Shown: piece after piece, positions 1 through 8,825 of the stretch | Layout of the letters: each line of letters starts with the position of its first letter | How positions within the stretch are numbered: the stretch's first letter is position 1 | From: DASSJF01 sp035280345 | GTDB taxonomy: Bacteria; Sysuimicrobiota; Sysuimicrobiia; Sysuimicrobiales; Segetimicrobiaceae | Length of the DNA: 64,000 bases | NCBI GenBank assembly: GCA_035280345.1 | Contig: DATEGA010000252.1 | Span: 1-64,000 of the forward strand | Direction: 5' to 3' | Translations under genes and position numbers: made by a program | Notes under the pieces: model-generated | Told to the model about the DNA's origin: nothing | Databases searched by the model: none | What the model saw: the letters and a program-made list of their open reading frames with translations, nothing else

Positions 1-183
1 TGCCGGTGCCGCGGTCGGTGCCGAGGCCGGGCCCCCCGCCATCAGAGGTGCAAGCAGCGCTGCCAACAACGGCACGAGGACGATCGCGCCGCCCCCTCCG
101 CCGCCCCCGCCTGCCGGCCCGGAGAACGACCTGACCTGTCCCACCTGCAGCGCGATAGGCTGAATCGTTACATGATGCGTCAT
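1..183 (-). CDS. Gly-rich, possibly membrane-anchored protein, partial at left edge
   Basis: An ATG on the minus strand at 181-183 opens a frame that stays open to the window edge. The visible 61 residues are a polar start (MTHHVTIQPIALQVGQVRSF), a run of eight glycines, then a hydrophobic stretch (AIVLVPLLAALLAPLMAG) that could be a membrane helix. No good ribosome-binding site precedes it. The plus strand is also open from 2 to 163 as an Ala/Pro-rich C-terminal tail ending in CPTCSAIG, with equally GC-rich third positions, so the true strand is uncertain. No family is recognised. If the minus-strand reading is right, it is divergent from the ABC exporter genes. Confidence 0.3.
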   Translation of the reverse strand, partial: MTHHVTIQPIALQVGQVRSFSGPAGGGGGGGGAIVLVPLLAALLAPLMAGGPASAPTAAPA

Positions 184-399
184 TTATGCACCCGCGACGG
201 ATGACACGACGGCAACCGGCACCGGTGGGGCAATTGTAGGTGGCGCGCGAGCCACTGAAAAGGCTCGTTCGAATGAATCACCGTCCATCCAAAGCGTCGC
301 CCAATGAGGGCGCAGGATCGCAACGATGGTCGAGGAACTTTCAGCGGTCGTGGGACGTCGAATCGCGCCTGCCGGGACAATGTGCAGCCGGGGACAACC

Positions 400-1148
<749 letters not shown>

Positions 1149-1152
<4 letters not shown>

Positions 1153-1958
1153 TGGCAACGATCTACCAACTGTCGGCATTCCTTCGCCGGGACTGGCGCT
1201 TGGCGCGATTCTCCCTGTTCAGCCTCGCTTGGCAGGCTGTCGCGGTCGTTCTCGCGACGCCGACGCTCTACTACCTGGGCCGTCTCGTCCCGCGGACGAC
1301 GCCGTCCCTTGCGACGTACGGCGGCAATTACTTCGAGTTTGCCGTGCTGGGTATCGCGTTCTCAAGCCTGTTTGCGTCGGTGATGGCGACCAGCGCCGCG
1401 GCCGTGCGTCAGGAACAGCTCGCCGGTACCGTGCCGGTGCTCCTCACCGCTCCCGCACCGCTGCCGGTGATGGTCGCCGGCGCCTGCTTGTGGCCGCTGC
1501 TCGTCGCCGGAGCGCAGGCGGCGCTCTACATCGTCGTGGGTACTGCGCTATTTCACGTCGCGATCGTCCCAGACAACATCGCCGGTGCCGCGGTGATTCT
1601 TCTGCTCGGAACGATCGTCGCGGCCGCCCTGGGCCTCATGGCCGCCACCTTCGTGTTGCTGTTCAGGCGGGCCGAGCCGTTTACCGCCGCCGTGATGGGC
1701 ATCAGCGCGATGCTCGGCGGAGTCTTCTACCCGCCGGACGTCCTGCCGGCGCGGGCCGCGCGGCTCGCCCAGTTCGTGCCGTTGACGCCCATGCTGCGCG
1801 GGCTCCGTCTTGCGTTAATGCGCGGCGCGGACTTTTCGGCGCTGCTCTCCTCGATCACGGTCCTGCTGGGATGGTGCGTGATCGTTGTGCCGGCGGCGAT
1901 CCTGCTTGCTCGAGCCGCCCTGTCCGAGGCCCGGCGGTCCGGCCTCACCGACGACTAA
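1149..1958 (+). CDS. ABC-2 type transporter permease
   Basis: A 269-residue integral membrane protein with about six hydrophobic segments, partner of the preceding ATPase. The ATG at 1149 overlaps the ATPase stop codon. The segments around residues 25-45, 65-85, 105-135, 145-175 and 225-255 are strongly hydrophobic, and the GGVFYPPDVLP loop near the C-terminal third is typical of ABC-2 permeases that export lipids, glycans or peptides. With the ATPase it should form a homodimeric exporter in the cytoplasmic membrane. The cargo cannot be read from sequence. Neighbours are a PF14907-type nucleotidyltransferase downstream and a possible Gly-rich peptide upstream. Confidence 0.85.
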
Positions 1959-1959
1959 G

Positions 1960-3114
1960 ATGATCACGCGTTCGCCGCGCGGAAGGTCGATCGGCGGGCA
2001 TCACGAAGCCCGCACGTCCGCGAAGTCTCCGCGAATGCCAACGCCGGACGAGGCGCTCGTCCAACTTCTCCATCTTCGTGAGCACCCTGTGCCTCGGTTC
2101 GGCCGACGCCAATGGGACCGCGTCGTGTCCCTCGCCGTACAGGAGCAAGTGTGCCCGCTAGTGTGGGCACGAGTCCGGACAAGCGACGCCGGGGTGCCGA
2201 GTTCGACGTGCACCATGCTGGAACGGCTCGCGGGACGATCTGCCGATCGGGCCGCGGCGGCATACGAGCAGGCGGCCCGCACCTTGACATCGCTGCGGTC
2301 CGCGGGGGTACCGGCCGCGCTGCTCAAAGGGGCGGCGCTGGCGCGCTTTACGTATCATCATGACGCGCTCCGGCCGTTTCACGATCTTGATGTGCTGATT
2401 TCCGAACACGATCGAGCCGCCGCCGAATCCGTGCTGTCCGCAGACGGATATGTGACGGCTCGGGCCCCGTCGGCTCGATTGTCGGACGGCGGTGCCCGGG
2501 TGTACTGGGACCCGTACCGTCGACGCCTGCCCGTCGATCTACATTGGCGCCTCGATAGCGCACCGGTGCTCTTTGGCCTCGACTCCGGACGGATGCTTGC
2601 GCGCGCGCGCTCCGTTGCCGTGGACGATGCGGCTGTGGCGGTGCTGTCGCCCGCCGACCTTGTAGTCGCCCTGGCCGTTCATTTTGTGAAGCATCTCTGG
2701 TGGGGACAGCCTCGCCTGCGCTACCTGAGGGATCTCGCCGAGGTGGTAGAACGCCACGCCGTGGTGTGGGACGATGTCATCGACACCGTTCGAACCGCGC
2801 CGCTCAGCCGGTCCCCGATTCGCCTTACGCTTGTGGCCGCCTCGAACCTCCTCGGCGCGCGTGTGCCGTCAGGAGCGATGTCACAGCTGGCCCCCTGCCG
2901 CGGGCGCTTTATCGATCGCCGGCTGTCGTTGCTCATGTCGCGGCGACCGTTGTGCCGCTACGCGTGGCCGCTTAAGCCGTTCGTGCAGGTCGCGGCGATG
3001 CGCTGGCTCGACCGGGATCAGTGGGAGGTCTATCCGCGGTTGGCGGCGTGGGTCATGGCGAGCCGATGGCGCCGCGTGACGGACCCGTGGGCGGGTAGGG
3101 CGCACCGCCGGTGA
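1960..3114 (+). CDS. Nucleotidyltransferase family protein (PF14907-like)
   Basis: About 384 residues from the ATG at 1960, one base after the permease stop; an ATG at 2035 (MPTPDEALVQLL) is an alternative start. The core carries LLKGAALARF followed by PFHDLDVLI, the pattern of the uncharacterised nucleotidyltransferase family PF14907, where the DLD acidic pair is the likely metal site. The C-terminal half is helical and basic. Members often sit in exopolysaccharide or modified-peptide clusters, but their substrate is not established. Tight packing suggests the same transcript as the ABC exporter. The function call is family-level only. Confidence 0.75.
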   Translation: MITRSPRGRSIGGHHEARTSAKSPRMPTPDEALVQLLHLREHPVPRFGRRQWDRVVSLAVQEQVCPLVWARVRTSDAGVPSSTCTMLERLAGRSADRAAAAYEQAARTLTSLRSAGVPAALLKGAALARFTYHHDALRPFHDLDVLISEHDRAAAESVLSADGYVTARAPSARLSDGGARVYWDPYRRRLPVDLHWRLDSAPVLFGLDSGRMLARARSVAVDDAAVAVLSPADLVVALAVHFVKHLWWGQPRLRYLRDLAEVVERHAVVWDDVIDTVRTAPLSRSPIRLTLVAASNLLGARVPSGAMSQLAPCRGRFIDRRLSLLMSRRPLCRYAWPLKPFVQVAAMRWLDRDQWEVYPRLAAWVMASRWRRVTDPWAGRAHRR

Positions 3115-3147
3115 GGGGACGCCCGAAGTGCCACGGCGGGTTTGTGT

Positions 3148-3741
3148 TCAGGGCATCCCGGGCATGACGGTCGCGGGCAAAGGCGAGGATCCTACGTCCG
3201 TCGAGGGACTGCCCGCGAAGTCCTGAACGACGATAACACCGTCACGGCCACCGTCGATCACACCGACGCCGACGCTGTGGTACTCCCGGTAGAGGATGTT
3301 ACGGCGGTGAGGGGCGCTGTGCCAGAGGGCATCTTCGGCCTGAGGGAGCGTCATCGCATACGCTAGGTTCTCTCCCACGACCACCGCCTGCACGCCCATT
3401 GCCGTGAGACGGTCCTCGAGTGTTCGGCCATCGCGCGAGACATGGGACAGATACCCGTAGAGGAACAGGTGCCGGCCGTAGCGGCGGGCCGCAGTACCAA
3501 TCGTCGGGTCGCTGCGAAGTATTGGCAGGTGGTCCTCGGACCGCCGTTGATTGAGCCACGCGAGCGCGGCATTCTCAAGCCGTAGGTTGGAGTGCGCTGC
3601 CGCGGAAGCAAAAGGCAGCGCTATGATGGTGATGGGCTCGACGTCGGAGGCAGCCGAGAGCACAAGGGACTGAGGATGCGGCAAGACGGTCACAGCCAGG
3701 AGTGCGGCAGCAACCGCCGGCGCCACGAGCCGCCGGAGCAT
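3148..3741 (-). CDS. Secreted CAP (SCP/PR-1-like) domain protein
   Basis: A 197-residue protein preceded on the minus strand by a very strong ribosome site (GGAGGAGGGAGGA). Residues 1-30 form a signal peptide (MLRRLVAPAVAAALLAVTVL). The mature part holds the bacterial CAP fold: ALAWLNQRRSEDHLPIL, a GHLSH-like YGYLSH segment, VVGENLAYA and HSAPHRRNILYREYHSVGVGV. The first His of the CAP site is retained in the SH pair and a second in the HR motif. Bacterial CAP proteins are exported, and many are wall-associated with unclear activity. The gene is convergent with the nucleotidyltransferase gene. A second CAP gene lies at about 62.3 kb. Confidence 0.85.
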   Translation of the reverse strand: MLRRLVAPAVAAALLAVTVLPHPQSLVLSAASDVEPITIIALPFASAAAHSNLRLENAALAWLNQRRSEDHLPILRSDPTIGTAARRYGRHLFLYGYLSHVSRDGRTLEDRLTAMGVQAVVVGENLAYAMTLPQAEDALWHSAPHRRNILYREYHSVGVGVIDGGRDGVIVVQDFAGSPSTDVGSSPLPATVMPGMP

Positions 3742-4005
3742 GTATCCTCCCTCCTCCAGCCGCCTCAGTTCGACGGCGCACAGCGTGTTACACCAACACC
3801 TTAAGTGCGCCGATTCGCGCTATTTTAGACGTGGACGGCAGAAACCGATACCGTAAGGCTACCGCGGAATCCCGGCTGCGGGGCGGCGACGGAAGGGGTG
3901 CGTCGGCGGATCAGGAGGTAAGGGACCCGACCATTCCATTTCCTCACGCTTTGCTTGATTACCCGGAGTCCTTCGATAATGCGCGGACTTTTTTCGAACA
4001 GCCGT

Positions 4006-4042
4006 ACGCTACGCAAACGAATAAACGCTACGCAAACGAATA
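4006..4042 (+). repeat. Tandem 18-bp direct repeat
   Basis: Two identical copies of ACGCTACGCAAACGAATA lie at 4006-4023 and 4025-4042, separated by a single A, giving a 19-bp period. They sit in the 467-bp non-coding stretch between the CAP gene and the first receiver-HTH gene, about 170 bp before the latter. The spacing is near two helical turns, which would suit paired binding of a regulator on one face of the DNA. No further copy was noticed in the window. Confidence 0.85.
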
Positions 4043-4097
4043 GTGGTGCCACCCTTTACCCCGAGTGCATTTTCAGCGAAAGTGGGTGAAAAACACG

Positions 4098-4137
4098 GTA
4101 CGAACACCGTACAGATTTAACCGTTTTTTGCTAATAT
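4098..4137 (+). promoter_or_regulatory. Candidate promoter with inverted repeat upstream of first receiver-HTH gene
   Basis: A TAATAT hexamer at 4132-4137 resembles a sigma-70 -10 box. The -35 position, about 4110-4115, is poor (TACAGA) and overlaps an inverted repeat GTACG-N5-CGTAC at 4098-4112. The arrangement looks like an operator overlapping a weak promoter that would need an activator or be blocked by a repressor. The local AT content is higher than in the flanking genes. This is pattern reading only. Confidence 0.3.
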
Positions 4138-4208
4138 GTCACCATTGCCGGAGTCTCGTGAAAGGGACCCCCGGGTGACGCGATCCGGACTCATCGGAGG
4201 GACGCGTT

Positions 4209-5135
4209 GTGTCAAAGAAGGCGGCCACGATATCCGGCAACAGCCGAGAATCCGGCCCCGGCAGGAAGACGGGCCGGCTGGCGGCGGCGCGTTTCACCAA
4301 CATCAAAGTGCCGGAGCGCGATGTCCGACAGGAACGGGATCACCGACCGGAGCCCGACGCCGGAGTTGAGGTCGAGCGGAAGATCCGGGTCCTTGTGGTC
4401 GATCATGAGGCGCTGCTTCGACTCGGTGTGCGTGCCGTAGCGCAAAACGCACCGGACATCGACATCGTCGGTGAAGCGGCGACCGGCGAGGAAGCGGTGG
4501 GCAGGGCGGCCGAATTTTCCCCGGACGTATTGCTCATCGAAGCACATCTGCCCGACGGCGGCGGCCTGCCCGCTATCCGATCGATACGCGAGCGCTGTCC
4601 CAACGTTCGGACGCTTGTGTTGAGTGAGCGTGGCGATCATGTCTCGTTCAGCCAGGCCGCGGCCGCCGGAGCTATCGGCTATATCCTGAAGGACGTCACG
4701 GCAGACAATCTTCTGAACGCGATCCGGGCGGCGTACCACAGCCAGACGTTCCTGAGCCCCACGGTCGCCCACCAGATGCTCCAGCAGGTGTCCGGCAGAG
4801 CGTCTTCGGAGAACGCCGGCGGGACACAGAGCGCCTGGCAGGACGCGACGAAATTGAACCGGCACGACATCGAAGTGCTCAACCGCGTCGCGCACGGACT
4901 AAGCGACAAGGAGATTGCGGCGCAGCTGTTTCTTTCGGAATCGGCGGTGAAGAGCCGCCTGCGCCACATCTACCATCGACTGGGTCTGAAGAACCGGGCC
5001 CAGGCCGTGGTGTTTGCACTAGAGCGCGGTTTCCTCACGTCGTCGTCTCGCCGCAGCGACGCCGGCGCTTCGCTCACTCCGGTGTCGAACGGCGCCCCCA
5101 AAGTCCTCGTCCAGTTGGAATCGAGGGAGGCATAA
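4209..5135 (+). CDS. LuxR-type transcription factor with atypical receiver domain (Glu at phospho site)
   Basis: A 308-residue protein starting at GTG 4209, eight bases after GGAGG. Residues 1-57 are a charged, disordered extension. Residues 58-175 form a receiver domain and 216-275 a LuxR helix-turn-helix (LNRHDIEVLNRVAHGLSDKE, then AVKSRLRHIYHRLGL). The receiver is unusual: the phospho-accepting Asp is Glu111 in the PDVLLIEAHLP strand, and the second acidic residue after VVD is His66. Ser139 and Lys161 are kept. Classical phosphorylation is therefore unlikely, and the domain may be constitutive, ligand-gated or controlled by protein contact. It is likely a regulator of the neighbouring glycan genes, by position only. 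Confidence 0.88.
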   Translation: MSKKAATISGNSRESGPGRKTGRLAAARFTNIKVPERDVRQERDHRPEPDAGVEVERKIRVLVVDHEALLRLGVRAVAQNAPDIDIVGEAATGEEAVGRAAEFSPDVLLIEAHLPDGGGLPAIRSIRERCPNVRTLVLSERGDHVSFSQAAAAGAIGYILKDVTADNLLNAIRAAYHSQTFLSPTVAHQMLQQVSGRASSENAGGTQSAWQDATKLNRHDIEVLNRVAHGLSDKEIAAQLFLSESAVKSRLRHIYHRLGLKNRAQAVVFALERGFLTSSSRRSDAGASLTPVSNGAPKVLVQLESREA

Positions 5136-5364
5136 CAGGGGGGGCGACACGAGGCAGTTACCACGGCGCCGACATTTCCCCGATCGATATTCACACACTA
5201 TCCGATCGAAGGCAGGACGCCAGCGCGGTTATCCTCTAGTGTTGCACACGATTTCAACTTCGACGCTTATTCCGTCCGCTCGATTGTTCCGACTGCGCGG
5301 CTGCGAGCGGACGGCGTAGGGCGCCGTCGCCGCCTATCGCCGCGGCACGGCCGGGCGGTGGACG

Positions 5365-6093
5365 GTGGCCATACGGACGTTGCTCGTTGATAATCAAGTC
5401 TTATTCCGTCATGGGATCAAGGCGGCGGTCGGCGCCGAGCCGTCGATCGACATCGTGGGAGAGGCAGAGACCGCCGCCGAGGCCGTCGAGAGAGCCGCGG
5501 CCCTGCAGCCGGATCTCGTTGTGCTTGAGGTCGAATTGCCCACCGGTGGTGCCATCTCGGCGATTCGCACGATCAGGGAGCGGTCGCCGCGCACACAGGT
5601 TCTCGTCCTCACGTCGTGCGCGGACGAGGAGACCTTCCGCCGGGCAGCGGCCGCGGGAGCCGTCGGGTATGTCCTGAAGGACATTGTGCCGGCGAATCTG
5701 GTGAACGCCGTCCGCGCCGCCTACGGGGGCAAGACGATGTTGAGTCCCACTATTGCCGGCTTACTTGTCCATCGATATTTTGAGGCAGCGCTGCACGGTG
5801 ACAAGCCCGACGAGCGCGCCGACGAGGATCCCAAGTCGGTCCTCACTGCGCACGAGCTGGAGGTTCTCGCCGGTGTCGTGCAAGGCCTCAGCGACAAACG
5901 CATCGCTGCGAACCTGTTCGTATCAGAGGCAACGGTGAAAACGCGTCTTCGCAGCATATACCAAAAGCTTGGGGTGCGTAACCGCGCGCACGCCGCGGTA
6001 TATGCGGTCGAACGCGGGCTTGTGGCGTTCCCCTGTCTTCTTGCCATCTTGGCCACACTGCTGGCGCAATTTCACATGCCCCCCTGGGCTTGA
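5365..6093 (+). CDS. LuxR-type transcription factor with atypical receiver domain (second copy)
   Basis: A 242-residue paralogue of the preceding regulator, starting at GTG 5365 without the N-terminal extension. Receiver at 1-120, LuxR helix-turn-helix at about 158-215 (TAHELEVLAGVVQGLSDKR, then VKTRLRSIYQKLGV). As in its neighbour the phospho site is Glu (Glu55 in PDLVVLEVELP). The acidic pair is Asp9-Asn10, with Thr83 and Lys105 retained. A short hydrophobic tail (CLLAILATLLAQF) follows the helix-turn-helix, which is odd for this family. The gene is separated from its neighbour by 229 bp, so separate transcription is possible. Confidence 0.88.
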   Translation: MAIRTLLVDNQVLFRHGIKAAVGAEPSIDIVGEAETAAEAVERAAALQPDLVVLEVELPTGGAISAIRTIRERSPRTQVLVLTSCADEETFRRAAAAGAVGYVLKDIVPANLVNAVRAAYGGKTMLSPTIAGLLVHRYFEAALHGDKPDERADEDPKSVLTAHELEVLAGVVQGLSDKRIAANLFVSEATVKTRLRSIYQKLGVRNRAHAAVYAVERGLVAFPCLLAILATLLAQFHMPPWA

Positions 6094-6297
6094 ATGTCAC
6101 CACTGTTCGGTTCTTCGTCCTCCCACCGATAGAGTTATTCAATAGACGCAGCCGTCTTCGTCGAAGGAATGGACAGAGACTAACTGCTTGTGCGTAGGAG
6201 ATTGAGCCTCGCTCGCTCTACATCCCGTGCAGGTGAGCGCCCCAGACACGGTGGGTCGCCGAGCACGTCACGTCTGAGTCGTGGCGGGGTTTGCACG

Positions 6298-6792
6298 ATG
6301 GTGGATGGAAGCGGCGATCTGATAGCTGTGCCGGTCCAGACCGATGACGTTGATTCTCCCGATGTGGCCGGCCTTCTCGCTGAAGGATCCGGTGTTGCCC
6401 AAGCGGCCGAAAGACGGCTTCTGCATCTCGTCCGAGACGCGGCGTCAGGCAAGGTCCCAGCCGCTGAGCTCACGGTCGAATTGTCCGCGCTGGCCGGGGA
6501 CCTGCAGGCGTCGTTCCGGAAGCTTGTGGACGCTCAAGACCGGCGGGATCTCGGTTTTCGCACGATGGCGACGCTTGAGCAACTGACGGCACGCCACGTG
6601 TGGCTGTACAGGAAAATTCAACTCGAGGAGGCGTTCTATACCAAGTTGGAACTGGAGACCCTGCTGCGGTCTCTGATTTCCGCGGACGGATACGAAGTCT
6701 ATCAGAAGCTGCTGTCCGTGGAAGATATGGAACGCGGCCTCCTCGCCCTCTCTGACGCGGACCTGAGGCGCGCACTCCTCGCCTCCTCGTAG
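6298..6792 (+). CDS. Small predicted helical protein, unknown function
   Basis: A 164-residue protein from the ATG at 6298, preceded by GGCGGGG at a fitting distance; the frame is open to a GTG at 6190. Not recognised. The sequence is rich in Leu, Ala, Glu and Arg with almost no Gly or Pro after residue 30, so it should be mostly alpha helical, perhaps a coiled coil (LTVELSALAGDLQASFRKL and ARHVWLYRKIQLEEAFYTKL). There is no signal peptide or membrane segment. It sits between the two atypical receivers and the antiterminator, so a partner role in regulation is possible but unsupported. Confidence 0.6.
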   Translation: MVDGSGDLIAVPVQTDDVDSPDVAGLLAEGSGVAQAAERRLLHLVRDAASGKVPAAELTVELSALAGDLQASFRKLVDAQDRRDLGFRTMATLEQLTARHVWLYRKIQLEEAFYTKLELETLLRSLISADGYEVYQKLLSVEDMERGLLALSDADLRRALLASS

Positions 6793-6958
6793 CGCTGTCT
6801 GCCTGATTCTGGGCCGCCGCACCCCGCGGACCGTCAAATGTCGTTGCGAGCGCCGGTTGGCGGCCCTAGCCTCTTTCGGGCGATGCCTTTGATGCCCCCC
6901 TAATGTCCGTTGGAGGGAAGGTATATGGGTCCCGGAAAGAGGACTGACTGAGGGCAAC

Positions 6959-6983
6959 GGGCGTTTCTCCGGTTCGAACGCCC
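6959..6983 (+). promoter_or_regulatory. Hairpin in leader of NusG-like gene
   Basis: GGGCGTT at 6959-6965 pairs perfectly with AACGCCC at 6977-6983 across an 11-base loop. It ends 15 bases before the start codon of the NusG-like gene. There is no T-run, so it is not a standard terminator. It could mask or present the ribosome site or act as a pause signal. No other clear element is seen in the 206-bp gap. Confidence 0.4.
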
Positions 6984-6998
6984 TGCTACGGACGTTCT

Positions 6999-7508
6999 AT
7001 GGACACGGCCTGGTATACGGTGCAATCAAAACCGCATAACGAAACGCGGGTCGTGCGCCACTTGGCCGGCCGGGACGTTCCGACGTTCCTGCCGTTCCTT
7101 GAGGTCGTCCAGCGTCGCACCGGCACATGCCGCACGTCTCTCGAACCTCTGTTCCCCGGATACCTGTTTGTCAGGCTTGGGCCGGTGGACCACCAGCCCG
7201 AGACATGGAGCACGGTCCGATGGAGTCCGGGTGTCCGCAGCATCCTCGGCGCCGCCGGACAGCCGGTGCCGGTCCCGGAAGACGCGATCGAAGCCATTCG
7301 GGATCGCATGGGCACTCTCGGCTTTGTCCGGCCGGGCAGGCGGTTTGAACCCGGCGATCGCGTGCGTTTTCGAACGGGTCCGATGGTTGGACTCGAAGCG
7401 ATTCTGGACCGCCAGGCGTCCAAGGCCGGCAGGGTGCATGTGCTGTTGTCGCTACTGACGGGTGGAGTTCGGATCGAGACCGACGAACTAGATCTTGAGT
7501 CGGCTTGA
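6999..7508 (+). CDS. NusG/RfaH-like transcription antitermination factor
   Basis: A 169-residue specialised NusG paralogue. The N-terminal NGN domain shows WYTVQSKPHNETRVVRHL and LFPGYLFVRL, both diagnostic. The C-terminal KOW domain (about residues 125-168) has FEPGDRVRFRTGPMVGLEAIL. In RfaH, UpxY and LoaP systems such a protein binds RNA polymerase and lets it read through long polysaccharide operons. It directly precedes the export, chain-length and kinase genes, the usual position for an operon-specific factor. No canonical ops element (GGCGGTAG type) was found in the following leader, so its recruitment site is not identified. Confidence 0.88.
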   Translation: MDTAWYTVQSKPHNETRVVRHLAGRDVPTFLPFLEVVQRRTGTCRTSLEPLFPGYLFVRLGPVDHQPETWSTVRWSPGVRSILGAAGQPVPVPEDAIEAIRDRMGTLGFVRPGRRFEPGDRVRFRTGPMVGLEAILDRQASKAGRVHVLLSLLTGGVRIETDELDLESA

Positions 7509-7634
7509 GCTGCCGAAAACGAAGAACACGCGTGTGGCGACGGACGCGCTTGGTTGGGATTCAGGCGCAGTCAACGGCGGAGCCACAGGCGAGCGGCGGC
7601 CACCGACAGCCGGATACAAGGGAGTGACAGATTG

Positions 7635-8801
7635 GTGAACAAAACACAGCGGCGCGCCGGCGCACGGTCGCTCAGGGTGGGCGTGGCACTGTCCCTGATC
7701 GCGCTGCTGGTCGTGGTTTTCGCGATCCCGGGCAGCGACGCTTCAGCGGCGCCGAAGGAGTACGTCCTTGGGCCTGGCGACGCCGTTGATGTCGTCGTCT
7801 ATGGGCAGGCTGATCTTTCCGAGATCGTTACCGTGAAGCCGGACGGCATGATCGCGCTGCCATTGGTTGGACAGGTGAAGGCGGCCGGCCGGACGACGGC
7901 ACAGTTAGAACAAGACCTCGTCGCGGCGTATCGCAAGTACCTAAAGGCACCGACCGTTTCTGTGAAGGTCAACCAGTTCCGAACGAATCGGATCTACGTC
8001 CTCGGGCAGGTCTTCCACCCTGGTCAATACGAGCTCAAACCGAGCGCCGGCATCCTGGAGCTGTTGGCGGCCGCCGGCGGTCCCACCACGCGGGCCGACT
8101 TGGCCAAAGCGGTGTTGATTCGCGACAAAACCGATACGACACAACTTGACCTGGTCACCGCGATCAAGCAGAGCAAAGACCCCGCGGTCGCGCTGGAACC
8201 CGAGGATGTTGTCTACATCCCGGAAACGGACGCGCGCATCATCGTCCTTGGACAGGTGAACAAACCCGGCGCGTACGACCTGCTGGAGGGGCAGCGCGTC
8301 ACCGATCTGATCGCGGGTGCCGGGGGGCCCACCGCCAAGGCCGCGCTGGCGCAGGCCTTCGTCGTCCGCGGTGAGCAGCAGATCCCCGTAGACCTGAAGA
8401 AGGCGCTCGCGGGTGATCCCGGCGCCGATATCGTGCTGCAGCCGCGCGACATGATGGTGGTGCCCGAATCACGCGAGCGTATCGCCGTGCTGGGCGCCGT
8501 GAACAAGCCGGGCCCGCAGGACTTCAAGCCGGACATGAAGCTGGTGGATGCCATTGCCCTTGCAGGCGGCCAAACCAACAACGCGGATCTCCGCAAGGTG
8601 CAGATCATTCGAATCGAGAACGGGCAGGGAAAGACGATAAACGTCGACTTCAACAAAGTGCTCCGGGCTCAGGATCCGTCGCAAAACGTTCAGTTGCAGA
8701 ATGGGGATATTGTCTACGTGTCGCAAAAGGGGTTCACGTTGGCTCTGCTCGGCGGGATCGTGAACATTTACTACCTGCTGCGGACCGCGGCGGGGTTCTA
8801 G
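7635..8801 (+). CDS. Polysaccharide export protein with three SLBB repeats
   Basis: A 388-residue Wza-like protein starting at GTG 7635 (TTG 7632 also fits the AAGGGAG ribosome site). A signal peptide (VALSLIALLVVVFAIPGSDASA) is followed by a Poly_export domain (EYVLGPGDAVDVVVYGQ) and three SLBB repeats beginning RIYVLGQVFHPGQYEL, RIIVLGQVNKPGAYDL and RIAVLGAVNKPGPQDF. A final hydrophobic segment (LALLGGIVNIYYLL) could anchor the C-terminus. There is no lipobox Cys after the signal peptide, unlike E. coli Wza. Its role is a periplasmic or outer channel for the polymer. It is followed 24 bp later by the Wzz-like gene. Confidence 0.9.
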   Translation: MNKTQRRAGARSLRVGVALSLIALLVVVFAIPGSDASAAPKEYVLGPGDAVDVVVYGQADLSEIVTVKPDGMIALPLVGQVKAAGRTTAQLEQDLVAAYRKYLKAPTVSVKVNQFRTNRIYVLGQVFHPGQYELKPSAGILELLAAAGGPTTRADLAKAVLIRDKTDTTQLDLVTAIKQSKDPAVALEPEDVVYIPETDARIIVLGQVNKPGAYDLLEGQRVTDLIAGAGGPTAKAALAQAFVVRGEQQIPVDLKKALAGDPGADIVLQPRDMMVVPESRERIAVLGAVNKPGPQDFKPDMKLVDAIALAGGQTNNADLRKVQIIRIENGQGKTINVDFNKVLRAQDPSQNVQLQNGDIVYVSQKGFTLALLGGIVNIYYLLRTAAGF

Positions 8802-8825
8802 CCATGGACGGAGGAGGGAGATAAC

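Noticed and set aside
6903..6947. A 14-codon frame that could be a leader peptide before the NusG-like gene
   Set aside because: No ribosome site and no codon pattern that would suggest attenuation.
7509..7634. Possible ops/JUMPStart element between the NusG-like and SLBB genes
   Set aside because: No GGCGGTAG-type sequence was found; only generic GGCGG runs.
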